The translations under genes and the position numbers were made by a program. Of a DNA stretch of 33,213 bases, positions 8,486 through 16,553 are shown piece after piece. The DNA comes from Streptomyces rochei (GTDB lineage Bacteria; Actinomycetota; Actinomycetes; Streptomycetales; Streptomycetaceae): positions 1-33,213 of the forward strand of contig MUMD01000074.1 of NCBI GenBank assembly GCA_002155895.1. The letters run 5' to 3'. Under the pieces are notes generated by a model that saw nothing but the letters and a program-made list of their open reading frames with translations, was not told the DNA's origin and made no database searches. Each line of letters starts with the position of its first letter. The stretch's first letter is position 1.

Positions 8486-9079
8486 TCAGGTCCGGGCGGG
8501 CAGGGCGTGGGCGAGGAGGGTCTCGGCCGCCGCCCGTGCGTGCCGGCCGTAGTCGGCGTCGCCCAGGACCATGGCGCGGCCGGCCGCACCGTCCGCGAGG
8601 GTGACCAGTTGCTCGGCGAGAGCGGCGGGGTGGTCGCATCCCAGCTCCGTCACGAGTGCCGTGACCAGCTCGACCATCCGCAGTTTCTGCTCGCGGGCGT
8701 AGGAGTGGACCGCGCTGTCGGGATCGGGGAACTCGGCGGCGGCGTCGATGAACGGGCACCCGCGCACCGGTGTCCCGGCGGGCGGCGCGGACAGGTCGAA
8801 CAGTCCGAGGATCCGCTCCCGCGCAGGCAGGTCGTCGCGGGTCAGCACGCCTTCGAGCGTGGCGCCCGACGAGGCGAGGCCCCGGAGGTGGGCCATCACC
8901 AGATCGTCCTTGGTGCGGAAGTGCGCGTAGAGCGTGCGCTTGGAGACCGGCGCCTCCTCCGCCACCTGTTCCATCCCGGTCGCGTTGATCCCCCGGGTCG
9001 CGAACAGGCGGGCGGCCGCCGCCAGGATGCGTTCCCGGGCGCCGCGCCCGCGTCCTCCGGTCGCCGTCGTCTCACTCAC
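8486..9079 (-). CDS. TetR-family transcriptional regulator
   Basis: A 197-residue protein with the TetR N-terminal DNA-binding domain: ERILAAAARLFATRGINATG, then the helix-turn-helix MEQVAEEAPVSKRTLYAHFR and KDDL. The rest is an all-helical ligand and dimerisation domain. It is transcribed away from the nitroreductase gene, and a perfect 12-bp-arm palindrome (9133-9158) lies between the two starts. It therefore most likely represses the nitroreductase gene and itself, with release by an electrophile or drug; the ligand is unknown. It converges with the CHAT operon at 8457. Confidence 0.92.
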   Translation of the reverse strand: MSETTATGGRGRGARERILAAAARLFATRGINATGMEQVAEEAPVSKRTLYAHFRTKDDLVMAHLRGLASSGATLEGVLTRDDLPARERILGLFDLSAPPAGTPVRGCPFIDAAAEFPDPDSAVHSYAREQKLRMVELVTALVTELGCDHPAALAEQLVTLADGAAGRAMVLGDADYGRHARAAAETLLAHALPART

Positions 9080-9132
9080 ACGTCGAGTATACGTCGGCGT
9101 TTACTTCCGCGAGGAGAAACCGGTATGGTCGC

Positions 9133-9158
9133 CGATGTAAACGGTCCCGTTTACATCG
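9133..9158. promoter_or_regulatory. TetR operator
   Basis: CGATGTAAACGG-TC-CCGTTTACATCG is a perfect inverted repeat with 12-bp arms and a 2-bp centre, 24 bp upstream of the nitroreductase ATG. A related half-site, GCGTTTACTTC, occurs at 9098-9108, nearer to the tetR start, so two sites may be used. Confidence 0.85.
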
Positions 9159-9181
9159 AACCGATCACCGAGGAGGGCTCG

Positions 9182-9871
9182 ATGAGCCTGCCGACCCCCA
9201 CCGAACTCAGCGCCGCCGCGGAGAAGCTGATCCGCGACCGTCGCGCGATCCGCGCGTTCCGCCCGGACCCCGTACCCGAGGAGACGCTGCGCGCGATCTT
9301 CACCCTCGCCGGCGCCGCGCCGTCCAACTCCAACGCGCAGCCGTGGCGGGTGGAGGTGGTCAGCGGCGCCGCGCGCGAGCGCCTGGCGGACGCGTTGCGG
9401 GCCGCTCACGCGGTGAACCGCACCTCGGTCGACTTCCCGTACTCCGAGGACATGTACGCGCCGGTCCACCGGGAACGCCGCGCGGCGTTCGGCGCCGGAC
9501 TGTACGGAGCGCTCGGCATCGCCCCCGACGACCACGCGGCACGGGCGGCCTACGACGAGGAGAGCCTGGGCTTCTACGGCGCCCCGCACGCCGCCTTCCT
9601 GTTCGTCACCGGAGACGGCGGCCCGCGGCTGGCCGCGGACGTCGGCGCCTATCTGCAGACCCTCCTCCTGGCGATGACCGCGTACGGCGTGGCGAGCTGC
9701 CCGCAGGGACTGCTGAGCTTCTACGCCGACACGGTCCGCGCCCAGCTCGGCGTCACCGAGGGGCGGCTGCTCGTCGGCGTGTCCTTCGGCTACGCCGACC
9801 CGGCCGCCCCGGTGAACCGGGCCACGGCCGGGCGGGCCGCACTCGAGGAGGTCACGGCCTTCCATCGCTGA
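9182..9871 (+). CDS. Nitroreductase-family flavoprotein
   Basis: A 229-residue FMN-dependent oxidoreductase. Family landmarks are RRAIRAFRPDPVPEETL near the N-terminus (FMN phosphate contacts), GAAPSNSNAQPW (the conserved SxxNxQPW region) and a C-terminal VGVSFGYADPAAPVN segment that completes the FMN pocket. Such enzymes reduce nitroaromatics, quinones or related electrophiles with NAD(P)H. The ATG at 9182 follows GAGGAGG about five bases upstream. It is divergent from the tetR gene across a strong operator, a typical inducible detoxification pair. The natural substrate cannot be inferred. Confidence 0.92.
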   Translation: MSLPTPTELSAAAEKLIRDRRAIRAFRPDPVPEETLRAIFTLAGAAPSNSNAQPWRVEVVSGAARERLADALRAAHAVNRTSVDFPYSEDMYAPVHRERRAAFGAGLYGALGIAPDDHAARAAYDEESLGFYGAPHAAFLFVTGDGGPRLAADVGAYLQTLLLAMTAYGVASCPQGLLSFYADTVRAQLGVTEGRLLVGVSFGYADPAAPVNRATAGRAALEEVTAFHR

Positions 9872-9893
9872 CCCCCGGGGAGACACATCGTAA

Positions 9894-9908
9894 TGACATC
9901 CATTTTCA
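9894..9908. promoter_or_regulatory. Zur-type box A, upstream of the L32 paralogue
   Basis: On the minus strand it reads TGAAAATGGATGTCA, 12 of 15 positions matching the TGAAAATGATTTTCA core I recall for streptomycete Zur boxes. A TAGTCT -10 candidate lies at 9911-9916, so a bound repressor would block the promoter. Confidence 0.7.
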
Positions 9909-9949
9909 TGTAGTCTCTGCCTCGCACCCGCTACACACCGGAGGTCCTC

Positions 9950-10120
9950 ATGGCCGTGCCCAAACGCAAGATGTCGCGCAGCAACACCCGCCACCGCCGC
10001 GCCCAATGGAAGGCGGACACCCCGCAGTTGGTGACGGTCACGGTGGCCGGGGTCCGTTACCGCGTCCCCCAGCGGCTGGCCAAGGCGTACGAGCGCGGCC
10101 TGCTCCGCCCCGAGGGCTGA
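9950..10120 (+). CDS. rpmF: 50S ribosomal protein L32, cysteine-free (zinc-independent) paralogue
   Basis: A 56-residue basic protein beginning [20 protein letters not shown], the clear L32 signature, and ending [14 protein letters not shown]. Zinc-binding L32 proteins carry a four-cysteine ribbon; this one has no cysteine at all, so it is the C-minus form expected to replace the zinc form when zinc is scarce, freeing ribosomal zinc. A GGAGG site lies five bases upstream of the ATG. A Zur-type box at 9894 and a -10 candidate at 9911 precede it, and the COG0523 GTPase gene starts six bases after its stop, giving a two-gene zinc-starvation unit. Confidence 0.95.
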   Translation: MAVPKRKMSRSNTRHRRAQWKADTPQLVTVTVAGVRYRVPQRLAKAYERGLLRPEG

Positions 10121-10126
10121 CACCGC

Positions 10127-11314
10127 ATGACACAGCTCCCCTCGACGCGTCTGCCCGTCACCGTCCTGTCGGGCTTCCTCGGGGCCGGCAAGACCACCCT
10201 GCTCAACCATGTCCTCGGCAACCGCGAGGGCCTGCGCGTCGCCGTCATCGTCAACGACATGAGCGAGGTCAACATCGACGCCGCCCTCGTGCGCGGCGGC
10301 GAGGCGGCCCTGTCCCGCACCGAGGAACGCCTGGTCGAGATGACCAACGGATGCATCTGCTGCACCCTCCGGGACGACCTGCTGGAAGAGGTGGACCGGC
10401 TGGCGCGCGAGGGGCGTTTCGACTACCTCCTCATCGAGTCCTCCGGCATCTCCGAACCGATGCCGGTGGCCGCCACCTTCGCCTTCGCCCGCGACGACGG
10501 CGCCACCCTGGGCGAGCTGGCCCGGCTGGACACGATGGTGACGGTGGTGGACGCCGCCAACTTCCTGCCCGAGCTGGCCGGCGACGACGAGCTGGCCGAA
10601 CGCGGCCTGGACCAGTACGAGAACGACGAGCGCACGGTCAGCGACCTGCTGATGGACCAGATCGAGTTCGCCGACGTCATCGTGCTCAACAAGCTCGACC
10701 TCGTCGACGCCGCGTCCGCCGACCGGCTGCGGGCGGCCCTGGCACGGCTCAACCCCGCCGCCCGCGTGGTCCCGGCCGTACGGGGCCGCGTACCGGTCGG
10801 GGAAGTGCTCGGCACCGGCCGCTTCGACCTGGAGCGGGCACAGCAGGCCCCGGGATGGGTCAGGGAGCTCAACGGCGACCACGTTCCCGAGACGGAGGAG
10901 TACGGCATCTCCTCGACCGTCTTCCGCTCCGGAACGCCCTTCCACCCCGGGCGGCTGTGGACGTTCGTGACCGAGACGCTCGACAGCGGCGCGTACGGCG
11001 AGGTCCTCAGGTCCAAGGGCTTCTTCACGCTGGCCAGCCGCCCCCGGGTGACCGGGCTCTGGTCCCAGGCCGGCTCGGTGGCACGCTTCGAGCCCTCCTC
11101 CGCGCGTGACACCGGCAGTCCCTTCGCCCAGGAACTCGTCTTCATCGGCACCCACCTCGACGCCGGGTCCCTGCGGGCGGCCCTCGCCGGCTGCCTCATG
11201 AGGGAAGGCGAACGGCCTCCCGGCTCCGATCCCTTCCCCGCCTGGGACACCTACGGCCTCGACGAGGTCTGCGCGCACGAGCACGAGCCCCTCACCTCGG
11301 TGACGGGGCCCTGA
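10127..11314 (+). CDS. COG0523-family GTPase (zinc chaperone type)
   Basis: A 395-residue CobW/COG0523 P-loop GTPase. Visible motifs are Walker A (GFLGAGKTT, residues 16-24), the metal-binding GCICC (75-79, the family CxCC), [10 protein letters not shown], and the guanine-specificity NKLD (188-191). A CobW C-terminal domain follows (about 260-390). Members controlled by Zur deliver zinc to client enzymes during starvation (ZigA, ZagA/YciC type). The L32 paralogue ends six bases upstream, so both are read from the Zur-type promoter at 9894. Its stop codon is followed in the same frame by a truncated methyltransferase sequence. Confidence 0.93.
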   Translation: MTQLPSTRLPVTVLSGFLGAGKTTLLNHVLGNREGLRVAVIVNDMSEVNIDAALVRGGEAALSRTEERLVEMTNGCICCTLRDDLLEEVDRLAREGRFDYLLIESSGISEPMPVAATFAFARDDGATLGELARLDTMVTVVDAANFLPELAGDDELAERGLDQYENDERTVSDLLMDQIEFADVIVLNKLDLVDAASADRLRAALARLNPAARVVPAVRGRVPVGEVLGTGRFDLERAQQAPGWVRELNGDHVPETEEYGISSTVFRSGTPFHPGRLWTFVTETLDSGAYGEVLRSKGFFTLASRPRVTGLWSQAGSVARFEPSSARDTGSPFAQELVFIGTHLDAGSLRAALAGCLMREGERPPGSDPFPAWDTYGLDEVCAHEHEPLTSVTGP

Positions 11315-11899
11315 GTCTCCGGGCCGGACGGTGGCACCGGGCTGAACACCCGTCACGAACGCCTCGACAACGGCCGCGTCAGGTGGTTCGACCTCGATCT
11401 GCCCGATGTGATCGAGCTGCGCGGGCACTTCTTCGCGGACACCGCGCGGCGCACGATGCTCGCGGCCTCGGTCACGGACGACGCCTGGGCCGCCGACGTC
11501 GCCTCCCGGGCCGAGGGACCGTACCTGTTCGTGGCCGAGGCCGTACTGCCCTATCTGCACGAGTCCGACGTCCGCCGCGTCGTCGACCTGCTCTGTGACC
11601 GCTTCCCCGGTTCGCTGCCGGCACTGGACACCGCCGGTCCCGGCTTTTTCGACACCCAGGAAGAACACGACGCCCTCAGCAAGGTCGCGGCCCGCATGCA
11701 GTGGTACTGCCCCGACCCGGCCGGACTGGCCGACTGGCGGCCGGGGGTCCGCGTGGTGGCCTCGCACACACTCACCAGCCTCCCCGGCCCCCTGGTCGAC
11801 GAACTGCCGGTCTCCTACCGGGAGATGCTGTCCGTGCTCGCCGCCCAGCGACTCCCCCAGGCCGAGGGCTACCGGCTCAGCCTGCTGCGCATGCCCTGA
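11315..11899 (+). pseudogene. N-terminally truncated TcmP/leucine-carboxyl-methyltransferase-like fragment
   Basis: The sequence immediately after the GTPase stop, in the same frame, reads TGLNTRHERL, then RWFDLDLPDVIELR, then GPYLFVAEAVLPYL. These match the middle and end of the PPM1/TcmP family of SAM-dependent O-methyltransferases, starting at the second half of the SAM-binding GxGxxTR motif. The usual first 80-90 residues are absent, and no ATG or GTG precedes the conserved block; the first in-frame start is the GTG at 11408, already past the SAM motif. A deletion that joined the remnant to the GTPase gene explains this best. A short translated product from 11408 (163 residues) is possible but could not bind SAM normally. 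Confidence 0.8.
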
Positions 11900-11953
11900 C
11901 ACCGTGGGCCGGCCCCGTCGCGCCATCGCCCGCGTCCGGGCGGTGGCGCGGAA

Positions 11954-11987
11954 GGAGAACGCACCCCCGCCGCGGGGTGCGTTCTCC
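11954..11987. terminator. Bidirectional hairpin terminator
   Basis: A perfect 14-bp stem, GGAGAACGCACCCC pairing with GGGGTGCGTTCTCC, around a 6-nt loop. It lies between two convergent coding remnants. There is no clear U-tract, as is common in streptomycetes. Confidence 0.85.
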
Positions 11988-11993
11988 TGTGCT

Positions 11994-12634
11994 TCAGTCC
12001 GTCGAGAACCGCAGGTACGGTGCGACGCTGCGCAGCTTCTCGCAGGTCTCCTCGATCTCCCGCTCGGGACTGGACTGGCCGGTGACCCCGGCCCCCGCCC
12101 TCAGCCACGCCTCCTCCCCCGCGCCGATGAGGGTGCGCAGGACGAGGGCGGCGTCCAGGTCGCCCGCGGTGCTCCCCCGGAACACCGCCCCGCCGTACAG
12201 GCCGCGCGGCCCCTCCTCGTGCCGGGCCACGGCCTGGAGCGCGACGGCGTGCTCGTGCATCTCCTTGGGATCGCCGAGCAGTTCCACGCGCCGGCGCTCG
12301 TTCTCCTCCGGGTCGTCAACCCAGCCGCTCGCTGGCACCCGCACTCTGGGGGGGGCGTCGCGCGAGGCGACGCCGGGGGCTCGGCGAGCAGGTCCGCGAT
12401 CTTGCGTGCCCACGCCTCGTCCACCGCCCTCACCACCGTCCGGTCTCCGGTCAGCGGCAAGGCGTGGTCGCCGGCCGCCGCGGGTTCCGAGTGCAGGAGG
12501 TGGGCGAGTACGAACGCGGCCCATCCGTAGAAGCGGAGCCCTTCGTCACCTTCGTCGTTCAAGGCGGGCAGGGCGAGCAGGACGGCGGCGAAGTCCTCCA
12601 GCGGCCGGCACCGCGACCGGAACACGCCCCGCAT
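11994..12634 (-). pseudogene. Decayed salicylate synthase-like (chorismate-utilising) gene
   Basis: Two frames together give about 213 residues. The first part (12634 to about 12356) contains FYGWAAFVLAHLL, like the N-terminal domain of MbtI/Irp9 salicylate synthases. The second (about 12350 to 11994) contains DPEENERRRVELLGDPKEMH and EHAV, then PRGLYGGAV, LDAALVLRTL, AWLRAGAGV and ETCEKLRSVAPYL, diagnostic for the chorismate-binding fold. Intact enzymes have about 450 residues; here a large part before the first motif and about 80 residues between EHAV and PRGLY are missing. The two frames meet at a run of eight G (12348-12355). The start still has GGAG seven bases upstream and a Zur-type box 20 bp away. 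This is a relic of a Zur-controlled salicylate-type metallophore pathway. Confidence 0.8.
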
Positions 12635-12654
12635 CGATCAACTCCGATACGGGG

Positions 12655-12669
12655 TGAAAATGATTACCA
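12655..12669. promoter_or_regulatory. Zur-type box B, divergent
   Basis: TGAAAATGATTACCA matches 13 of 15 positions of the Zur core. It lies between the salicylate-synthase remnant (minus) and the Fur-family gene (plus). A plus-strand -10 candidate TACGTC (12675-12680) starts five bases after the box. Confidence 0.85.
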
Positions 12670-12729
12670 TGTGCTACGTCTCGACGCGCCGGACCGGACA
12701 CGCGGCCCACGAGAGGACGAACCGCCATC

Positions 12730-13233
12730 ATGACGAGAGACCTGCGGCCCCACCCCGACACCCGGCCGGCCGCCTCCGCGCCGTGGCGCCCCACGCGGCA
12801 GCGCACGGCCGTCCTGAACGCCCTGCACGGACGGACCGGCTTCACCTCCGCGCAGGAGTTGCACGAGGCACTGGAGGCCGACGGCGTCACCATCGGCCTG
12901 ACCACGGTGTACCGGACGCTCCACGCCCTGGACCGCTCGGGCCGCGTCGACGTCGTACGGGACCGGACCGGAGAACGGCTCTACCGGCACCGACCCACCG
13001 ACGGCCACCGCCACTACATCGTCTGCCGCGCCTGCGGGCTGAGCGCGGCGGTGGAAGCGGAGGCGGTCGAGCGCTGGGCGGACGAGGTCGCCGAGACCAT
13101 GGGATTCGCCGAGGTCGAGCACACGGTGGAACTGTCCGGAGTCTGCGACCCCTGCCGCACCGAGCACCGCCGCACCGCCGCCGAGCCCCCGCCCCCGCGA
13201 AGCGGTCGCGGGGACCGCCGGGCCGACTCCTGA
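12730..13233 (+). CDS. Fur-family zinc regulator, Zur-like
   Basis: A 167-residue Fur-superfamily protein. A winged helix (about 20-85; RQRTAVLNALHG, FTSAQELHEALEADG, IGLTTVYRTLHAL) is followed by the metal-sensing dimer domain. That domain has DGHRHYIVCRACG, giving His93, His95, Cys99 and Cys102, and GVCDPC with Cys139 and Cys142, the CxxC pair for structural zinc. The SAQELH and GLTTVYRTL wording is closer to actinobacterial Zur than to iron-sensing Fur. With a Zur-type box in its own promoter it is probably autoregulated and controls the four boxes in this window. It may be a local paralogue of a housekeeping Zur encoded elsewhere. The importer's Zur box begins with this gene's own stop codon. 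Confidence 0.9.
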   Translation: MTRDLRPHPDTRPAASAPWRPTRQRTAVLNALHGRTGFTSAQELHEALEADGVTIGLTTVYRTLHALDRSGRVDVVRDRTGERLYRHRPTDGHRHYIVCRACGLSAAVEAEAVERWADEVAETMGFAEVEHTVELSGVCDPCRTEHRRTAAEPPPPRSGRGDRRADS

Positions 13234-13245
13234 AAATGATTGTCA
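13231..13245. promoter_or_regulatory. Zur-type box C, importer promoter
   Basis: TGAAAATGATTGTCA, 14 of 15 matches to the Zur core and the best in the window. Its first three bases are the stop codon of the Fur-family gene. A TACGGT -10 candidate (13252-13257) starts after a 6-bp gap. Confidence 0.9.
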
Positions 13246-13302
13246 TCGTGCTACGGTCGTCGCACGCTCAACCGTTGACAGGCCCTTTACCCGGAGTGAC
13301 CC

Positions 13303-14790
13303 GTGCGCGTCCCTGCCCGTCTCCTGCCCCTCCCGGCGGCCCTCGCCGCCTCCGCCCTGCTCACCGGATGTTTCGCCACCACGGAAGCCACGGGCACCGA
13401 CGCCGGCGAGCGCGTCCGCGTCGCGATGATGCAGCCGCCGCGGTCGGGCCTGTCCCCGCTCTCGGACGACGCCTTCAAGCTGTCCCGCTGGTCGACGGCG
13501 GAGACGCTGGTGAAGCTGGACGCGGACGGCGACGCGCGGCCCGCGCTGGCCACCGAGTGGAAGCAGTCCGGCCGGAGCTGGACCTTCACCCTCCGTGAGG
13601 GCGTCACCTTCCACGACGGCACGGAGCTGACCGCCGAGGCCGTGGTCCGCTCCCTCACCAGGGCGGCCGGCGCCTCGCCCAAGCCGCGCATCCTCGACGG
13701 CGTCGAGCTGACCGTCGAGGCGGTGGACGCCGCCACCGTGACCGTCACCACCGCCGAGGAGGACCCCCTGGTTCCGCAGCGGCTCAGCTCCCCGCAGCTG
13801 TCGATCCTCGCCGCCAAGGCATACCGGGGGAAGACCGTGAACCCGGTCGGCGCCGGCACCGGCCCCTTCGAGCTGACCCGCGTCAACGGCACCTCCTCCG
13901 CCGCCCTCGACCGCTACGACGACTACTGGGGCGGTACCGCCAAGGCCCCCGGCATCGACGTCACCTTCGTGCCGGACGGCACCGCGCGCGCCGCCGCCCT
14001 GCGCAGCGGCGAGGCCGACATCGTCGAGGCGGTGCCCGTCTCGCAGGCCGCGCTGCTGGACGAGGACCTGATCACCGAGGTCCCGATGCCGCGCACCAAC
14101 ACCCTGTACCTCAACACGGAGAAGGGCGCCTTCCAGGACCCCGCGCTGCGGGCCGCGGCCCGGGAGGCGATCGACGCCGAGTCGATAGTGAAGGGCGTGT
14201 ACGAGGGCAGGGCGGACGTGGCCGAAGGGCTGCTCGGCCCCGCGCTGCCGTGGGCGTCCGGCCTGCGCGAGCCGGTGCGCCGGGCGAAGACGGGCGACCC
14301 GGACGGCCGGACCATCACGATCGGCACGTTCACGGACCGGGCGGAACTGCCCGAGGTCGCCGCCGCGTTGCAGCAGCAGCTGCAGAAGGCCGGGTTCCGG
14401 GTGAAGCTGGAGGTCCGCGAGTACGCCAACATCGAATCGGACGCCCTGGCGGGCGCGTTCGACGCGTTCATCCTCTCCCGGGCCACCGTCCTGGACTCCG
14501 GCGACCCGGCCGCCTACCTCTACAGCGACTTCGCCTCCGACGGCTCCTTCAACATCTCCCAGCTCGCCGACCCGGCCGTGGACAAGGCCCTGCACAAGGC
14601 GGGCGCCACGCCGACGGGAGACGCCCGCCGACAGGCGGTCATCGACGCCGAGGCCGCCGTGCTCGCCACCGACGCGGCCGTGCCGATGCTCCACGAGCGC
14701 GTGATCCAGGGTGACGCCGCCGACGTGGTCGGCGCGGCCCACGACCCGCGCGAGCGGGAGCTGGTCACGCTCGACACGCACGTCAAGTGA
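13303..14790 (+). CDS. Solute-binding lipoprotein of an Opp/Nik-type ABC importer
   Basis: A 495-residue SBP_bac_5-family protein. The N-terminus is a lipoprotein signal with lipobox LLTGC (Cys23 lipidated). The body shows family landmarks: LATEWKQSGRSWTFTLREGV, VTFHDGTELTAEAVV, and the GTGPFEL and YDDYWGG region. It would capture a peptide-like ligand or a metal complex outside the membrane. The GTG at 13303 has GGAG eight bases upstream. It is the first gene of a four-gene unit behind a near-consensus Zur-type box, which argues for zinc-related cargo such as a zinc-metallophore rather than nutrient peptides. Its stop overlaps the permease start (GTGA). Confidence 0.92.
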   Translation: MRVPARLLPLPAALAASALLTGCFATTEATGTDAGERVRVAMMQPPRSGLSPLSDDAFKLSRWSTAETLVKLDADGDARPALATEWKQSGRSWTFTLREGVTFHDGTELTAEAVVRSLTRAAGASPKPRILDGVELTVEAVDAATVTVTTAEEDPLVPQRLSSPQLSILAAKAYRGKTVNPVGAGTGPFELTRVNGTSSAALDRYDDYWGGTAKAPGIDVTFVPDGTARAAALRSGEADIVEAVPVSQAALLDEDLITEVPMPRTNTLYLNTEKGAFQDPALRAAAREAIDAESIVKGVYEGRADVAEGLLGPALPWASGLREPVRRAKTGDPDGRTITIGTFTDRAELPEVAAALQQQLQKAGFRVKLEVREYANIESDALAGAFDAFILSRATVLDSGDPAAYLYSDFASDGSFNISQLADPAVDKALHKAGATPTGDARRQAVIDAEAAVLATDAAVPMLHERVIQGDAADVVGAAHDPRERELVTLDTHVK

Positions 14791-16553
14791 GGCGGTTCGC
14801 AGCGGGGGCGACCCGCGCCGTCTGCCTGCTCGCCGTCCTCGCCGCCGTCGGCCTGCTGCCCTGGCTCTCCGGCCGGGACCCGGCCCTGACCGTGCTGCGG
14901 GCCCGGTCCGCCGAACAGGAGCCGACCGAGGAGGCGCTGTCCGCCGTCCGCCGTGACCTGGGGCTGGACGCCGGTCCGCTCTCCCTGCTCGGCGACTGGG
15001 CGGCCGGGCTGGTGCGGGGCGACCTCGGCACCTCGTGGGTGTCCGGGACGGAGATCCTGCCGTCGGTCCTCTCCGGACTCCAGGTGTCGCTGGGTCTGAT
15101 GGCCGCCGCGCTGACCGTGGCGGTGCTGCTGGCCGTGGCGCTGGTGGCCCCCGTGCTGGTGCGCGGGCGGGGATCGGCCGGGGCGTTCGCCGCCATGGCC
15201 GCCGCCGTGCCCGAATTCCTCCTGGCGACCGTGGCGCTGCTGGTGTGCGGCGTGTGGCTGGGATGGCTGCCGACCTCGGGCTGGCAGGGTCCGGAGTACA
15301 TGGTCCTGCCCGCCCTCGCGCTCGGTGTCCCGGCGGGTGGTCTGCTCGGCCGGCTCGTCGCGGACGCCCTGCCCGCCGTGCTGGACGAACGATGGGTGGA
15401 GCTGTGGCGGGGCGCGGGCGTGAGCCGGACCCGGATCGCGGCCGCCGCGCTGCGCCGCGTGGTCCCGCCGCTGGTCCCCCAGTTCGGGATGGTCGCCGTC
15501 GGCCTGACGGGCGGCGCGGTGGCCGTCGAGGCCGTGTTCGCGGTGCCCGGCATCGGACGTACCGCGCTGGGCGCGGCCAAGTCGCAGGACCTGCCGCTCC
15601 TTCAGGGCTCGGTCCTCGCACTCCTCGCCCTGGGCCTGGTCACCGGCGCGCTGGCCGCCCTCGTACGGCGCCGGCTGCTGGGACCGGCCCTGCGCGACGC
15701 CGGGCTCGCGCTGCCCCCGCCCCGCCCGGTGCGGGCGCACCCGGCGATCCCGGTCGCGCTCGCCGCCGTCCTGCTGACGGCGATCGGCTGGGGGCTGCTG
15801 CGCGACCCGTACGCGGTCGACACCACGGCCCGGCTGGCGTCGCCGTCCTGGGCGTACCCGCTGGGCACCGACGGACTGGGCCGCGACGTACTGGCACGGC
15901 TCGGGCACGGGGCCGCCGCCACGGTCGGCACGGCGGCGGCCGTGTGCCTGCTGAGCCTCCTGACCGGGCTGGCGCTGGGCTTCCTGCCGGGCGTCGCGGC
16001 GGGGGCGGCCGACATCGCCAACGCTCTGCCGCCGGTGATCGTCGGCATCCTGGTCGCGGCGGCGGCCGGGCCCGGCACCGGCGGCGCCGCCCTCGCCGTC
16101 GCGCTCATCTCCTGGCCGCCGCTGGCCGCGCACGCGGCAGCGCTGGTCCAGGAGGTGCGGGCGTCGGCCTTCCTGACCGCCCAACTCGCCATCGGCGCAC
16201 CGCCGTTGTGGATCATCACCCGGCACGTTTTGCCGTCCGTCGCGGCCCCGGTCGCACGCCACGCCCTGCTGCGGCTGCCCGGCATCGCCCTGGCCCTCGC
16301 CTCCCTGGGCTTCCTGGGCCTGGGCGCCCAGCCGCCCGCCCCCGAGTGGGGGCTGCTCCTGGACGAGTCCCGCGCGTACATCGAACGCGCCCCCTGGGCG
16401 GCCCTCGCCCCGGCGGTCGCGCTGGCCCTGCTGGCGGGGCTGGCCGTGTCCGGGGCGGCGTACGCGCAGGGCAGGGCGGCGAAGGGCCCGTCCGGCCGAA
16501 CGGTACGAAAGGAGACCGCCCGTGTCGCACGAGGCGCTGCTGTCGGTGCGTGA
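14787..16553 (+). CDS. Fused OppB-OppC-type ABC permease
   Basis: A 588-residue membrane protein holding both permease halves of a peptide/nickel-type importer in one chain. The first half (about 1-300) has the OppB-type EAA loop (GAGVSRTRIAAAALRRVVPP) and FAVPGIGR. The second (about 310-575) has the OppC-type LGTDGLGRDVLARL and the EAA loop AIGAPPLWIITRHVLPSV. These halves are normally two separate proteins of about 300 residues each. The joining region near residues 300-315 is short. The start overlaps the binding-protein stop by 4 bp, and the end overlaps the first ATPase gene by 32 bp, so expression is coupled. The protein would form the whole channel by itself. Confidence 0.9.
   Translation: MRRFAAGATRAVCLLAVLAAVGLLPWLSGRDPALTVLRARSAEQEPTEEALSAVRRDLGLDAGPLSLLGDWAAGLVRGDLGTSWVSGTEILPSVLSGLQVSLGLMAAALTVAVLLAVALVAPVLVRGRGSAGAFAAMAAAVPEFLLATVALLVCGVWLGWLPTSGWQGPEYMVLPALALGVPAGGLLGRLVADALPAVLDERWVELWRGAGVSRTRIAAAALRRVVPPLVPQFGMVAVGLTGGAVAVEAVFAVPGIGRTALGAAKSQDLPLLQGSVLALLALGLVTGALAALVRRRLLGPALRDAGLALPPPRPVRAHPAIPVALAAVLLTAIGWGLLRDPYAVDTTARLASPSWAYPLGTDGLGRDVLARLGHGAAATVGTAAAVCLLSLLTGLALGFLPGVAAGAADIANALPPVIVGILVAAAAGPGTGGAALAVALISWPPLAAHAAALVQEVRASAFLTAQLAIGAPPLWIITRHVLPSVAAPVARHALLRLPGIALALASLGFLGLGAQPPAPEWGLLLDESRAYIERAPWAALAPAVALALLAGLAVSGAAYAQGRAAKGPSGRTVRKETARVARGAAVGA

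Noticed and set aside
9101..11926. 941-codon open frame on the minus strand opposite the nitroreductase, L32 and GTPase genes
   Set aside because: It is antisense to three clear genes and to the methyltransferase remnant, has low-complexity Gly/Val/Gln-rich composition without family motifs, and arises from the high third-position GC of the real genes.
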